Shown piece after piece: positions 42,878 through 54,389 of a stretch of DNA of 64,000 nucleotides. Position 1 is the first letter of the stretch. Each line of letters starts with the position of its first letter. Both the position numbers and the translations under genes were made by a program. Source of the stretch: Flectonema sp. DT1601 (taxonomy: Eukaryota > Euglenozoa > Diplonemea > Diplonemida > Diplonemidae); the NCBI GenBank assembly GCA_964019425.1, contig OZ025806.1:62001-126000 (forward strand), in the 5' to 3' direction. The notes beneath the pieces were generated by a model. That model was not told the origin of the DNA. It made no database searches and saw only the letters and a program-made list of their open reading frames with translations.

Positions 42878-44228
42878 CTCTGCTGTCTGTGTTTGAAAAT
42901 ATGAAGGTACATTTACACCTTTAAAACAATTTTTTTTTTTTTTTTTTTTTTCAAATCTCCCTGTTTCAAACTTTTTTTTTTTCTTTCCTTGTAGCTATGT
43001 TGCCTTGTTTTTTTTTTTTTGTTTCTTTTTTTTTTTTTTTTTTTTTTTTGTTGTGATCCCTGCGGGGGGATCTCTTTATGACGGCAAAAAAAAGGCAAAT
43101 GTGCTACCCAGCAATGACGCAGGTGTTGTACAGTGACTAGTGATATGTAACGTGCTTTAACACACGAAAGAGGGAAAAAAAAATACAGACAGCACCCGCT
43201 AGTAGATGCAGGAGAGCGAGCAGTTTTTTTTTTTTTTTTTGAACCACAATCCAAAGTGCAATTTGAAATATTTTTTTTTCAGAAAGAAATAAAGGAAAAA
43301 AAAAGTACTTAAGCGGAAACGTGATGGAACCCAGTACATCAATAAGAAGAAAGTATTCCTTTTTGTTTCCCACATTTTTTTTTAGTTTTCTCTTTTTAAA
43401 ATAGAGAAACTAAAAAAGAAAATAAAGAAAAAAAGACCACGACAGTCTCATACGGATAAGTGACGACTACTTTTGGAATTGTCAGTCAGTCTGTAGCACA
43501 GTTAGTTTGTTTTTTTTGGTTTTTTTTTTTTGGTTTTTTTGATTAGCGCACCTCTAAAAGAATAGAGAACGCCCATCGATAGGTCGAAGTAGCGAGTTAA
43601 ACAACAGGCAAATCTAAGAAAACTTGTCGTTATCTTACTCAACCACATCAAACTTTTCTTTTTTTTTTTTTTTTTTCCCCCCCCATTATTTTTGTTATAA
43701 TTTTCCCCTATTTGAAGAGGGAAAAAAACAAAACAAAAAAAAAAATTGGAGAAAAAAAAAAATGGAAAATGAGGCCTAATTTCAGAGACTTACAAACAAA
43801 AACGTTGATGAAAGCAGCTCCTTGATTCTCTCAAGTCAGGTAAACGAGTAAAAACTGATAAGTGAATAAATTGAACAAGAGATTGTGTTTGCGTAAGATA
43901 TTTATAAATGTAAATTAGTACAGCCGGGTCACCATCAAGGGTGTTATCCGACGCGATGTATTAATGTTTCAAAAATAAAAATAATTCCTACCAACCCTTT
44001 GAATTATCATATTGACAATCCTCAACGTACACAAATATCAGAACCTCATTAGTAAGACCGTCACAGGGAACAAAGTGCTCTATTTTGATGTTATTGTGTT
44101 TTTACAACAAAAAATACATAAAAAAAATAAAAAACTTCCAATTGAAGTGAGTAAGTTCCTACTAATCAACGGCAGTGAACTCGAAAAATCAATATAAAAA
44201 AAGATTAATCGAATGTTTCACTGCAATC
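42878..44228. other. Spacer and 3-prime region of the selenoprotein gene
   Basis: No gene. The right end is the 3-prime untranslated region of the reductase and should hold its SECIS element. A hairpin with 8-bp arms (GCAGTGAA/TTCACTGC) lies at 44172-44224, directly after the stop, but lacks an obvious SECIS core. Long A/T runs fill the left part. Confidence 0.5.
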
Positions 44229-46336
44229 TTATCCTCAGCATCCGGCTTGTTCGGCGGAAACACCACTGGACTTGGTCTGTGTTGTAGGTGTTTTTATTTG
44301 TTTTTTTTTATTGTATGGCAACAAAATATAATTAAGATTAACATACTGTAGTGAGAGTGGTCATCATTTCAGCCACTGTTGGATGAATACCAACGGTGTC
44401 GTCAAAGTGTTGTTTGGTGGCACCAGCACGCATAGCAACAGCAACTCCCTGAAGAACTTCTCCTGCATTTGGACAACAAATATGGAATCCGATAACGCGT
44501 TCATTAGCATCCAAGTCGGTAATTATTTTAATGTAACAAGCGTTAGTTGGTTTCTGTGGTACTGTCCACTCAAGAGGAGTGAAGTACGAATGGTAGACTT
44601 CGATGTTCTTATACTTTGCAGCAGCATCCTCTTCACTGTAACCACACACACCATACTCAAGTGGAGTAAAGACAGTAGTTGCGACGTTACCGTAGTCCAT
44701 TAGCTGAGTCTTCTTGTTGTACAATCTGTTAGCTAAGTATCTACCACTCTGAATAGCAACAGGTGTGAGTTCCAATCCGCCTTCAATCACATCTCCGATA
44801 GCATAGATGTGAGATGCCGAGGTTCGCTCCCCGGCGTCGACGATAATTCTTCCACTGCGTTCGTGCGTCTTCACACCTGCGGCTTCCAAATTAATAGCTG
44901 CGTCAGGGGCTCTGCCAACAGCGAACAATACATTGTCACATTCTTGAGTAGTTCCATTGCTTAGCTTAACTGATAGTCTACCGTTGTCGTTCTTTACGAC
45001 TTCTGTTGGAGTAGCTCCCTTGATGAAAGTAGTTCCTTCAGATTCCATGTGGTTGACGATGATTTCAGCCATCTGTTGATCAAATCCACGAAGAGGGATT
45101 GATCTCATTAAAACAGTTGTCTTATATCCGAGACCAGTAAGGAAACCAGCACACTCAAGTGCGATGTATGAGGCTCCTACAACTAACGTTTCTCCAGGAG
45201 AATCCTTCAGAGAGAAGACATCGTCAGAAGTAATTCCGTACTCCTTAGCACCAGGAATGTCAGGGTAGTTTGGTCTTCCTCCCATTGCAAGAAGTACTCT
45301 TCTGGCAGTTACATTTTCCTTCTCACCCTTCTTGTTGGTGCATTCGATAGTGTGAGGATCAATAAATCTACCCAAAGCATTCTTGTACTTTACGTTACCA
45401 GTACGAAGTTCTGAAACAGATCCAAAGTTCAAAGACTTGATGTGCATTTGAATGTTCTGACGAACAGAGTCCCAGTCAGCTGGTGCTACTTTTGACATCG
45501 ATTCGTCAGCACCAAAGTATGGAGAGTGAGTGATGGTGTCTCTGGTCAAAGCGGCAGTGTGGAATAACTTCTTTGGAATACAACCGACGTTTACACAAGT
45601 TCCTCCAAATCCCCATTTGGTTCCAATTGGTGATGGCTTTACGAAGTCAAGACAGCATACTCGAGGTGGGATTCCAGAGTCTTTAGGAGTAAGAAGCTCT
45701 GCTGCAGCCTTGGAGGTTGCCATACCTCCTGAACCACCACCGACGACGATTAAATCGAAGTCGTAGCTGTGCTCTTCAGGCTCGTCATTGTCAACAGTCT
45801 TGTAGTCAGACTGGTCCTGTTCAGCTTGAGCAACGTACGAGAGTGTGTCATCACATCCTCCTAAGAACTTACCGTCTTTAGTTACAAGAGGACTAGTGGT
45901 GTGAGTGACTCCTAATTTCCCACTGGCATCACCAACCCAACCTCTGAATGCATCTCTAGCCATAGTATTAACATCAACAGTGAATTGACCAGGGAACTTT
46001 GTTTCCAAAGCCTTTGCTGCCTGAGCAGCTCTGGCATGAAATCCACAACCATCCCATCCTGAGATTACTATTGTTGTTGGCATCGTAGAATAAGATCTGA
46101 ACTGATGTGTTTGCGGTTTGATAAATTGAAATCCGTTCTCTCGATAACCAGAAGTTAGTTTACGGAGAAGTCTGCGACCAAAGAGAGCCACTTCCTAAAA
46201 CAATCTGAAGGGGGGGTAACTTGATATTAATATTAAATAGAAAACAATTTCAAACTGGCAAAAAAAAAAAACGAATATAGAATTGTCGTACCTGTTTGAA
46301 AAGGGGTGAAACAGTTTTAGTTTTCGACCATAACAT
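44229..46336 (-). CDS. TGR: Selenocysteine thioredoxin-glutathione reductase (Grx-like domain plus TrxR)
   Basis: Three exons: 46336-46292, 46194-44348 plus 44347, and 44276-44229. Introns are 46291-46195 (97 nt) and 44346-44277 (70 nt), both GT-AG and phase 0. The 646-residue product has a basic presequence (MLWSKTKTVSPLFKQEVALF). A glutaredoxin-like domain with one active Cys (GWDGCGFHARA) follows, then a full flavoprotein reductase: GGGSGGMA, redox CVNVGC, NADPH region VGASYIALECAGFL and His/Glu HPTVAE. The last exon reads TKSSGVSAEQAGC, then TGA, GGA, TAA. It matches the Gly-Cys-Sec-Gly tail of animal TrxR/TGR, so the TGA encodes Sec645. It passes NADPH electrons to thioredoxin and perhaps glutathione. 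Read without splicing, the frame stops falsely at 44338. Confidence 0.95.
44235..44237 (-). other. Selenocysteine UGA codon
   Basis: In-frame TGA between TGC and GGA, two codons before the TAA stop, in the invariant AGC-U-G context of selenoprotein thioredoxin reductases. Confidence 0.93.
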
Positions 46337-47757
46337 CTTTATAATAAAACACAAATAACTTATTAACTTAAAGTGGTTCTTTCTTTGGTTTTTTGCAGCC
46401 CAAAGAACACAGGAAGTCAAAATCAATTGCACTACCTTCAGGTGCCCAAGTGCAAGCTTTACTAAGGTCAACATGAGAAATTCTTTTGTATGTGAGGCAA
46501 GTAAAAGATTCCCGTTCTTTTTTTTTTTTTTTCTTTTTTTTTTTTCCCCCAAGCAAACAAACAATAATCTCTTTTTACTTTAAAAAAAAGTTTCAATGTT
46601 AGCTAAGCCGAGAGACTTTTGAGACCTTAAAAGTCAGTCTTTTTTTATTATTATTATTATTATTTAACTTTCTTAAAAACCAGTACCTCCCGTTTATTGT
46701 CGGTAAATTTCTTTCATAGCATTAAATTAAAAACACAAAGTACTTGACAACTGAAGAATAAAAGCAAATTATTGGGAGAGAGAAGTGTCCTAATAAATAA
46801 CACAGCCAAATGTTCGCTGGACAATGCAATGCTGTACCTTACTATTTTGTTTTCAACCAGTACAAAATCCTAATAAGGTAATAGATAAAGTCACGCTGTC
46901 ACGAGTCTCTTTCTACTATACAGTAGGGTTTTTTGCAGATACAAAAAGAAAACCATTCAGATAAAGCCATGTTTTTTATCACAAACAGTAATACTGACAC
47001 AGCACACAAGGGGAAATAGATAACATTTTTTTTTTTCGACATAATTAATAAAACGGCTCTTAATCCGAAATATGTTTTCCTTTTTCCGACTACGTCATGC
47101 AAAAAAAAAAAAAAAAACCATTTTTATTGTGTTGTGTGTAACCGATGCAAAGTTCCAATAAAAGAAAACTAATTTAAAGTTACACTTCAGTCTTCGATGG
47201 TTGTCAAATGATAAAAGAGTATCCTGGGGGATGGTAACGATCGACATCTGCTACGAATACAACTAACTATTAAAGTAATTATTTTGAGATAAGATCGAAT
47301 CACCCAAATGAGTACTCCAGAGGACTCAGGACTCAATCCGTAGTAACCCTTAGTGGTAGTATTAATTATTAAGTAGCTTTAAGTAATAAATAGAGGGAGA
47401 TGGGGGGAGTTGGGAATATACTGCAGAAACGGAGAAAACAAAATAAGGCTAGGCATTTTAGTTAGATTACGACAAAGGATTGTTTATTTATCCCTGCGGG
47501 GGAGCAATTGTCATTGAACACCCTCTAGTGAGAGATAAAGTTCCAGTTCTTTTGTTGATCCGAATATTCCAACATCGATTTAAGTCAACACCTGAAATTT
47601 CTTGTCATCGTAGTTTCGAAACAAAATCAAGAACGTATTGAGGAGAAGGTTTATTCTTTTTTATCTTTTGTTCTTTTGGTTGTTCTTTTGTTTTTTTTCA
47701 ACCCCTGCGGAGGCTAAGAAGATTTCTTAACACATCAGAACTCACGAGAGCAGCAGG
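46337..47757. other. Spacer with one dispersed-repeat copy
   Basis: No gene. It holds family A copy 2 (46945-47117) and A/T runs. The stretch around 47490-47515 and 47700-47712 has short CCCTGCGGGG-type inverted repeats, also seen near 43053. Confidence 0.5.
46945..47117 (+). repeat. Dispersed repeat family A, copy 2
   Basis: Starts AAAACCATTCAGATAAAGCC as in copy 1, then CAGTAATACTGACAC, GGCTCTTAATCCGAA, CCGACTACGTCAT and an 18-nt A tail. Confidence 0.8.
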
Positions 47758-48843
47758 TTATGAAGAAATGACTGGTTGTTCTGCATCCTTGAATTCTTTC
47801 ATTATAGCAGCACTATGAGTCATCTCAAATGTGATGAAATCCCTATCATGAACAGGCTGTGGAAGTTCTTGAGGAGAATCCTGAACTGTCGGAATAGAAA
47901 CTTGAGATGGCGGCGACTGTTGTGAAGGTGAACTCACTTCTGTACGACGTTCAGGAGACTGTGATTGCATTGCTTGTTGTGTAGACATGTCTCTCATCAA
48001 ACTTATGATCGTTTCATCTGATGGAATAGTTGACTTGTATTCACTTCCTTTTAATAATAAATCACCAACTTCCCTACGCTGAGGAGACGCCTCTTCCACT
48101 GCAATACTGCGTTCTGGCTGTAGTTGTTGTTGTGGTTGTTGTGGTTGTTGTGGTTCCACTGGTTCCGGTTGAGGGGCTTTCTCCTCAACTACTTTATTGG
48201 GAGAGGAGTCTCTAGCTGGTACTCTCGCAGGACTCTTGTCTGAAAATATATGTTCTTCTGACATCTTCAAAGTTCCGTAGGCTATAGATCTATCTCCAAA
48301 TATAGAAGTCATCTTCTGTTCGAGTGCTTCACCTTTTATCTTAGCCTTCGTGAATTTAAAAAGTTCATTCAAATATAAAGGAAACTCACTTGGATGAACA
48401 CTATCAAGACTTGACTGGAGGAATTCGAACGCTTGTTCTTTCTGAGGTGATGTTTGTTTCAAATTAAATTCAACTGAGAATCGATACAAACAGAAATACC
48501 GACTCTCATGAGAAGTGTAACAAACTCTTCTACGATCACGAATCGAATAGCTGAATGCTTGACCCTTGATCGGAGAGTAAATACACTCACTCTTACCATG
48601 ATTTCTGTATGTTAAGGCACCATTGGGTTCCATACTGAATAGCATCGGGTCATTCTTTTCTAACATTAATATAAACCTTTCGACTACCCAAGCGTGTTTA
48701 CTACTACTATAGTCCTTACGACGTGACACTACTGTGTACCAATCTCTGTCGAGGAGATCTCCAGCAATTTCTTCCATTGTTTCTTGTAATCCAAGACTTT
48801 GAGCCATGGTACTCAAATTCGGTGACTCTTCGTGTGCTAACAT
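47758..48843 (-). CDS. Protein of unknown function
   Basis: 361 residues from the ATG at 48843; the frame runs 16 codons further, but only from a TTG and across a strong acceptor. Residues about 1-190 look like a folded domain (EIAGDLLDRDWYTVVSRR, WVVERFILMLEKND, SRYFCLYRFSVEFNL). The remainder is Pro/Gln/Ser-rich and probably disordered (QQPQQPQQQLQPE). No family is recognised. CTTTTTCTTTGTTCTCAG on the minus strand ends 38 nt before the ATG, a textbook splice acceptor that supports this start. Confidence 0.75.
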   Translation of the reverse strand: MLAHEESPNLSTMAQSLGLQETMEEIAGDLLDRDWYTVVSRRKDYSSSKHAWVVERFILMLEKNDPMLFSMEPNGALTYRNHGKSECIYSPIKGQAFSYSIRDRRRVCYTSHESRYFCLYRFSVEFNLKQTSPQKEQAFEFLQSSLDSVHPSEFPLYLNELFKFTKAKIKGEALEQKMTSIFGDRSIAYGTLKMSEEHIFSDKSPARVPARDSSPNKVVEEKAPQPEPVEPQQPQQPQQQLQPERSIAVEEASPQRREVGDLLLKGSEYKSTIPSDETIISLMRDMSTQQAMQSQSPERRTEVSSPSQQSPPSQVSIPTVQDSPQELPQPVHDRDFITFEMTHSAAIMKEFKDAEQPVISS

Positions 48844-48884
48844 AATGATGTTACCGTAGATTAGGGAAAAGGGGGGAGATACTG
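48844..48884 (-). promoter_or_regulatory. Splice-acceptor-like leader of the 361-residue protein
   Basis: CTTTTTCTTTGTTCTCAG followed by a 38 nt leader to the ATG at 48843. Confidence 0.6.
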
Positions 48885-49773
48885 AGAACAAAGAAAAAGT
48901 TATTATTCGGTTTGAAAATTGAATTCAGTTTTTTTTTTTTTTTTTGCTAACAACGGTAACACCCTTCAAGTAAACACTACAACAATGTCAGTAGTGTCGC
49001 TCATACATTGTGATTGTTGAGTATAACTGAAGAAGAATAATCTATTTTAAAAAATAAAAGTAAACAAAAAAAAAACAAATAAGAATGAGAATAAGAATAT
49101 CCCACCTACAGGGTGATAGTCTGTCGCGCGAAAAGGAGAACGAAAGAAAAAACCATTGGGGAAATAAAATAACAAAGAATAGAATAGCTTTATAAACATG
49201 CATCGTCAAAGAGGTTCTGCGGAAATTATTTCAGCACTTTGGTCTGTATTACCACTCACAACAAGTTTATTGGTGCCAATCATATTGTTTCCAGATTGAG
49301 AAACAAATATTTATTTTATCAAAGCAAAGCAATACCTTCCACCGAACTAAAGAACAGACTTTCAAATGCAAAAAAAAAATGAAAAAGGGAGCGAAAAGGG
49401 TGTAGTGAATAATGAGAAGGGAGGCAAGCTGGTAAAGTGTGTGTGTGGTTGTTGTGTGTGGTTGTTCTTTCTTTCATTTCTTTTTTTTTTTTTTTTTGGA
49501 TTTTATCCAGTCACTTTCGTAACACGAAAATCTATCTGCAGTCGTTGAGACTCTCACCGAAGAGAAAAGACGCAAGCACATAACGGTTACCAAGACTGCA
49601 TTCACAGGCAGGTACGGCTGATTTCATCATCAATAGTCGGTGGATATCAAAAACAAAATAAAATAAATAATAAAAACAGATGCTTTCAACAAACTGAGTA
49701 GAAATACTCACATTTTCTTTATTTGAAAGCCCCAGTGTGTGTAATCAGTGGATTTTTTTATAAAAAAAAAAAA

Positions 49774-49930
49774 AACCCATTTCCAGATAAAGCCTTATAT
49801 TTCGTTGAACGCAAACAGAATCCTGTCGCATGGGAAATATAAATCATGACATCATGACAGAAATAACGGCTTTCAATCTGAACAGTTTCTTCTCCGACTA
49901 CGTCGGTACAACAAAAAAAAAAAAAAAAAA
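49774..49930 (+). repeat. Dispersed repeat family A, copy 3
   Basis: Shares CCAGATAAAGCC, CTTTCAATCTGAACAGTTTC and the perfect hairpin CCGACTACGTCGG, followed by an A tail of about 18 nt. Confidence 0.8.
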
Positions 49931-51380
49931 CTTTGGGCTTTGACATTTCAAATTCACAGCTATCAAAACACTACTATTGACTTGGTTGTTAGTTCAGATA
50001 TGAAGGGATTGCAAACAGACGAAATTATTCTTTTCTATTTTTTTTTTTTTTTTTTCCATTCAATTATTGCACATCTAACAGCCGGAGTAATAGAGAGTAG
50101 GAAAGAATAAGGGATAGCAAAAATAAGGGAGAAGATGAGGGGGGGAAACGGAAAAGAAAGAAAAGTAGGGCAACAGAGAGAATTGGCAATACAAGAGGGG
50201 AGCTGAGGTGAACCAGCAACAACAACAAAAAGGAAAAAGTAGACTATGAATTTTTTTAATATAATCTCAGATAATGAGCTGGTTTTTTTTATCATAAGTG
50301 TCTACTTAGACGACAGAGTGGTTTTAAATATAAAAAAAAGAAAAAAAAAAACACTTTATAATAAAATTATTAAAATATATATAAAAAAAAAAAAAAAAAA
50401 AGGCAAATCATTGAACACGTCTCACTGCTGAAATAGAATTCAGCAGTGACGAACACAGAAAACAATACCAACAAATACCTTAGCAAAACACTATAAAACA
50501 AGTAAACGGGTTCACGCTGATCAGTGATTTTAAAACACTCGTCGGTAAAGGTACTTTTGGCTAATGATGATAATTTCAGATTGGATAAAAAAAAGTATAT
50601 TCAGCAAAAAAAATGTTGGGGAATATGGCTGGATGGCTGTATATTATTGAGTTATCCTTTTATTTTGTACAAGACAAGAAGACAGTAAAACCTTAGCAAG
50701 AGACAGGTTGATTCTACTTTGAAGTGGAAGAAAAAAAAAAAAAAAAAAAAAAAAAACAACAACAACCCAAACATCATCCAACTGATATCCTCAATTGAGG
50801 AACTTACTTTAATAATCAATAAATACCCATGACTGAATAGGGAGGATTTTTTTTTTTTTTTTTTAATTAGTAAATTCCTCAGAACCCTCAGTATGAATTG
50901 ATATTATATAAAAGATTTATGACGTTCCTACTAAAGATTAAAAAAAACACAACACAGTACCCGAGGTGTGTCTGCTACTCTCATTCTCAGAGACTATATA
51001 AAACAGTCACAAGATACGGGTCGATTTTTTTTTTTTTTTTTTGTGTGTTTTTTTATTTTTTTTATATTCATAGTTACAACAAAGGATAGCTGTTGTTTTT
51101 TTTTTTTTTTTTTTTTTCCTTTGAAAGCGTAAAAAAGCCTTCCTTGAAAACTCCTGCAATCAACAAGAATAAGATTGCAAAATATTAATATCATTTATTT
51201 GATATAATAACGGTAACGGTATGTAATACTAATTAAGAAAACCCCCGAGAGAGTTAATCACGTGTACTATTTAACAAGTAAAGTGACGATAAGCCTCCCA
51301 CTTATAACGACACCCTCGTAATGAAACTGTTTAAAGAGGATGTATTATTCTCGGGTACTTGATCAGTACTACGCCCGTAG

Positions 51381-52046
51381 TCAATGTGATGATATTAAGA
51401 AAAACCCGCAGACGGAGAGCATCGTCCCAGGAAGAATTATGTACCACAGCATTATTAGTCGTCCTCGACCTTCAAAACGAGATTGGACTCCCCTCTCGGG
51501 AGGAGTTGATAATAAAAAAGGAGATAATTGTGACAATGACGAGATCAGGTTTGGTCTTCTTCTTATTGGATTATGAGGACTAGCTAGACGGAAGAATTGA
51601 TTCTCAACTGGTTGGATATTAAATAAGAAAGCCCTAAAGTAAACATCAGCTGCATACAATGTTGAGATAAAGTGTTGTCGTTCTTGACAGAGGAAGTGAC
51701 GAGAGATGGCTTCAATCTTTACCACATCAGAATAAAGTAATAATGACGAGGTACTCACCTCAATTGTTATTTCTGATTGGTTAGTCACTTGAGAATCAAC
51801 AGCAGTTGCTGTACTGCTAATGATCGATTCACAATCACTTATGTTCTGTAATGCTTCTAAACTTGACAGAGAAGAGCTTTCCTTTAAAGTTTCACTCTCA
51901 CTGCTGCTCTTATCACCGACCAGCGATAAGCAACTTTTTACAACCATCCAACGAGTTGAACTGACGCTTCCTTTTTCACACATATCCCAACTGAAGTTAC
52001 TTCCCGTAGACGGTTGTGGCGACTGACAATCGTCTCTTTCCTCCAT
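51381..52046 (-). CDS. Ser-rich protein of unknown function, probably spliced
   Basis: ATG at 52046. The first 96 residues are Ser/Glu/Thr-rich (KSSSESETLKESSSLSS). At 51759/51758 the frame meets CAATTGAG then GTGAGT, the strongest donor consensus in the window. The true gene therefore probably splices here in phase 0, and the 125 residues read through after it may be intron. I could not place the next exon with confidence: an acceptor at TTGTATGCAG would add only about 21 residues. TATTTCCCTTTTCATCAG lies 16 nt before the ATG and supports the start. No family is recognised. Confidence 0.5.
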   Translation of the reverse strand: MEERDDCQSPQPSTGSNFSWDMCEKGSVSSTRWMVVKSCLSLVGDKSSSESETLKESSSLSSLEALQNISDCESIISSTATAVDSQVTNQSEITIEVSTSSLLLYSDVVKIEAISRHFLCQERQHFISTLYAADVYFRAFLFNIQPVENQFFRLASPHNPIRRRPNLISSLSQLSPFLLSTPPERGVQSRFEGRGRLIMLWYIILPGTMLSVCGFFLISSH

Positions 52047-52065
52047 GTGAGTAACCTGATAACTG
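52047..52065 (-). promoter_or_regulatory. Splice-acceptor-like leader of the Ser-rich protein
   Basis: CCCTTTTCATCAG ends 16 nt before the ATG at 52046. Confidence 0.55.
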
Positions 52066-52790
52066 ATGAAAAGGGAAATATACTTTTGAAAAAAAATATT
52101 TGTTTTTTTTTATCTGGACAGACTGCACTCATCTTTTTGACGTCCTGGTATCACCACGTAATTAAAAAAAAATATATATTTATATCATCCAGAACTTATG
52201 CGCAGATACTACATGTGATCGATGAACGCCCACGTTTTTTTTTTTTTTTATTATATCATTATTTCTTTTTGAAATTTTTTTCTTTCAAAAAATTGGTGGT
52301 ACAAATCGCGCACATAAAAGTGTTGAGCGTGGAGCCCTACGAAAACGTTTTTTTTTTTTTTTTTTCTTCTGTTCAAACTCCTAAGGTTGTTTGAAACACT
52401 ATTCTTTTTCGTTTCTCCGTTAGTTGTTTTTTCTATTCCCTTGACCTTCCTCCGTAGGTTTTGCTTTTTTTTATTTTGCTTTCCCCAGAAAACAAAACAA
52501 CAAAAAGAAAATTCGTAGAAACATCAGGAAACTACATAACGGACACTCACACACACACTGCATGTCATATTTTTCTTTTCAATTTTTTTTTTCATTTTCT
52601 GTTTTTTTTTCCCCCTCCCTCACTTTTTTTTTTTTTTTTTTTTTTCAGATTTTTTTTTTTATAAGCTCTCCACAGAACAATAGGTATATATCAGCCATGA
52701 AGGTTCCCCGTTGAGGGAAAGAGGGTGGGAAAAAAAAAAAAAAAAAAAAAAAAAAATGTACGTTTACGAAAAATGAACCGGAAGATTCAT
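52047..52790. other. Spacer
   Basis: T-rich runs (52237-52250, 52349-52365, 52624-52645) and an A-run (52731-52756). No gene seen. Confidence 0.5.
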
Positions 52791-54389
52791 CTACAGAGGA
52801 ATGTTGCCATGCTTCTTCCAAGGGTTCGTCGATTGCTTGTTTTTTAATCTCTCGAGATCTTCGCATATCTGTTTTTTTTTTTTTGTTGTTTGAGTTAAAA
52901 GTGAACATGAAAAAATAATAAAAACTAAAATCAATAAAAAAAAACATACCAAACGACGAGTGTCAGACGGTTTAATGACCGCATCGATGTATCCCTTCTT
53001 CGCAGCCTCAGTTGGAGTACAGAACTTTGCCTGGTATTCATCGATCTTACCCGGAAGTTGATCAGAGTCAAGTTTTCTGTGAATGATTTCACAAGCACCC
53101 TTAGCACCCATTACAGCTACTTCTGCTGTTGGCCAAGCGTAGTTCATATCACCTCTGATGTGCTTTGAGGACATAACATCGTAGGCACCTCCATAAGCCT
53201 TTCTTGTGATTACGGTAATCTTTGGAACAGTTGCTTCGCAGTATGCGTACAATAGTTTAGCCCCATGGCGGATAATTCCATTCCACTCCTGACCAGTACC
53301 TGGAAGGAATCCAGGAACGTCTACGTATGTTATGATTGGAATATTAAAGGCATCAGCAAATCTTACAAATCTAGCAGCCTTTGAAGAAGAATCAATGTCC
53401 AACACACCAGCATTGTGTTTAGGCTGGTTGGCAATGACTGCTACAGTCTTTCCTTCCATTCTACCAAATCCACAGACGATGTTTTTAGCATATTTCGGTT
53501 GAATTTCGTACCAAGAACCCTCATCCAAAATAGGAATAACCACATCCTTTATATCATAAGCGGTAGTGCTCTCTGGTGGGATGACTGTGTCTAGAACAGT
53601 AAGGTCTCTGTCTCTCGGGTCTTGACATTCATACTGTGGAGGTGATTCTTTATTATTCAGTGGCAAGTACGAATAAAATGATCTCAGATTCTGAAGAGCT
53701 GTCAGCTCATTCTCAAATGAACCGTGACAGACACCAGACTTAGATTCGTGAGCAGTCGATCCTCCCAACTCTTCTTTTGTTACATCTTCGAATGTGACGG
53801 TTTTGACTACTTCAGGTCCAGTGACGAACATGAAACTGTTATTTTGAACCATAAAAGTAAAATCTGTCAACGCTGGACTGTAAACAGCACCACCAGCACA
53901 CGGTCCCATAATAACTGATATTTGAGGAATTACCCCTGAAGCCATCGTATTACGTAGGAATACATCAGCGTAACCAGCTAACGATGTGATTCCTTCTTGA
54001 ATTCTCGCACCTCCACTGTCGTTGAGACCGACAACTGGGACTCCAACACTGAGAGCTTCGTCCATGATTTTGCACATCTTTGCTGCGTTTGTTCCACTCA
54101 TGGATCCTCCAAGAACCATGAAGTCTTGACTGAAGACATAAACAGGTCTTCCGTGTATCATTCCAGTTCCTGTTATCAATCCGTCACCTGGTGGATGTGT
54201 TTTTCCCAAACCGAAATCATTACAATTGTGAACAACACCAGCATCTCTCTCACGGAAGGAACCAGGGTCACAAAACAGCTCAATTCGCTCTCTCGCTGTT
54301 AACTTGTGTTTTGCGTGTTGTCTATTTACCGCCTTATCACTGGCCGACACGAATCGACGGCTGGCGAATCTCCTTGAAACCAGCATCAT
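52791..54389 (-). CDS. PCCB: Propionyl-CoA carboxylase beta chain, mitochondrial
   Basis: Two exons: 54389-52950 and 52868-52791. The 81 nt GT-AG intron (52949-52869) is phase 0 and free of stops, so an unspliced reading gives a false 27-residue insert rich in Phe and Lys. The spliced product has 505 residues, matching the family. It carries carboxybiotin to propionyl-CoA to make methylmalonyl-CoA in the mitochondrial matrix. The N-terminus is basic ([17 protein letters not shown]). Crotonase-fold carboxyltransferase motifs include [39 protein letters not shown] and [11 protein letters not shown]. It ends with [10 protein letters not shown] like animal PCCB. The alpha chain is not in the window. 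A CAG acceptor is 16 nt upstream. Confidence 0.95.
   Translation of the reverse strand: MMLVSRRFASRRFVSASDKAVNRQHAKHKLTARERIELFCDPGSFRERDAGVVHNCNDFGLGKTHPPGDGLITGTGMIHGRPVYVFSQDFMVLGGSMSGTNAAKMCKIMDEALSVGVPVVGLNDSGGARIQEGITSLAGYADVFLRNTMASGVIPQISVIMGPCAGGAVYSPALTDFTFMVQNNSFMFVTGPEVVKTVTFEDVTKEELGGSTAHESKSGVCHGSFENELTALQNLRSFYSYLPLNNKESPPQYECQDPRDRDLTVLDTVIPPESTTAYDIKDVVIPILDEGSWYEIQPKYAKNIVCGFGRMEGKTVAVIANQPKHNAGVLDIDSSSKAARFVRFADAFNIPIITYVDVPGFLPGTGQEWNGIIRHGAKLLYAYCEATVPKITVITRKAYGGAYDVMSSKHIRGDMNYAWPTAEVAVMGAKGACEIIHRKLDSDQLPGKIDEYQAKFCTPTEAAKKGYIDAVIKPSDTRRLVCFFLLILVFIIFSCSLLTQTTKKKKQICEDLERLKNKQSTNPWKKHGNIPL
52869..52949 (-). other. In-frame, stop-free intron of PCCB
   Basis: Begins GTATGTTTTT and ends in an A-run followed by CAG. 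Its length is a multiple of three without stops. Splicing joins ...PSDTRRL to ICEDLERL, as in the family. Confidence 0.9.

Larger units (their letters stand above)
48844..51380. other. AT-rich spacer with one dispersed-repeat copy
   Basis: 2.5 kb without a supported gene. Family A copy 3 lies at 49774-49930. A TG-rich stretch (49436-49470) and many A/T runs are present. Frames here translate to Lys/Phe-rich runs. Confidence 0.5.

Noticed and set aside
43995-44065. SECIS candidates around GTGACGG and ATGATAATTC
   Set aside because: The helices are short or rely on G-U pairs, the apical loop is too small, or the 3-prime GA is missing.
46195-46291. Start of the selenoprotein reductase directly at 46191
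   Set aside because: That codon is GTG. An upstream exon with ATG at 46336 and a phase-0 GT-AG intron gives a better N-terminus.
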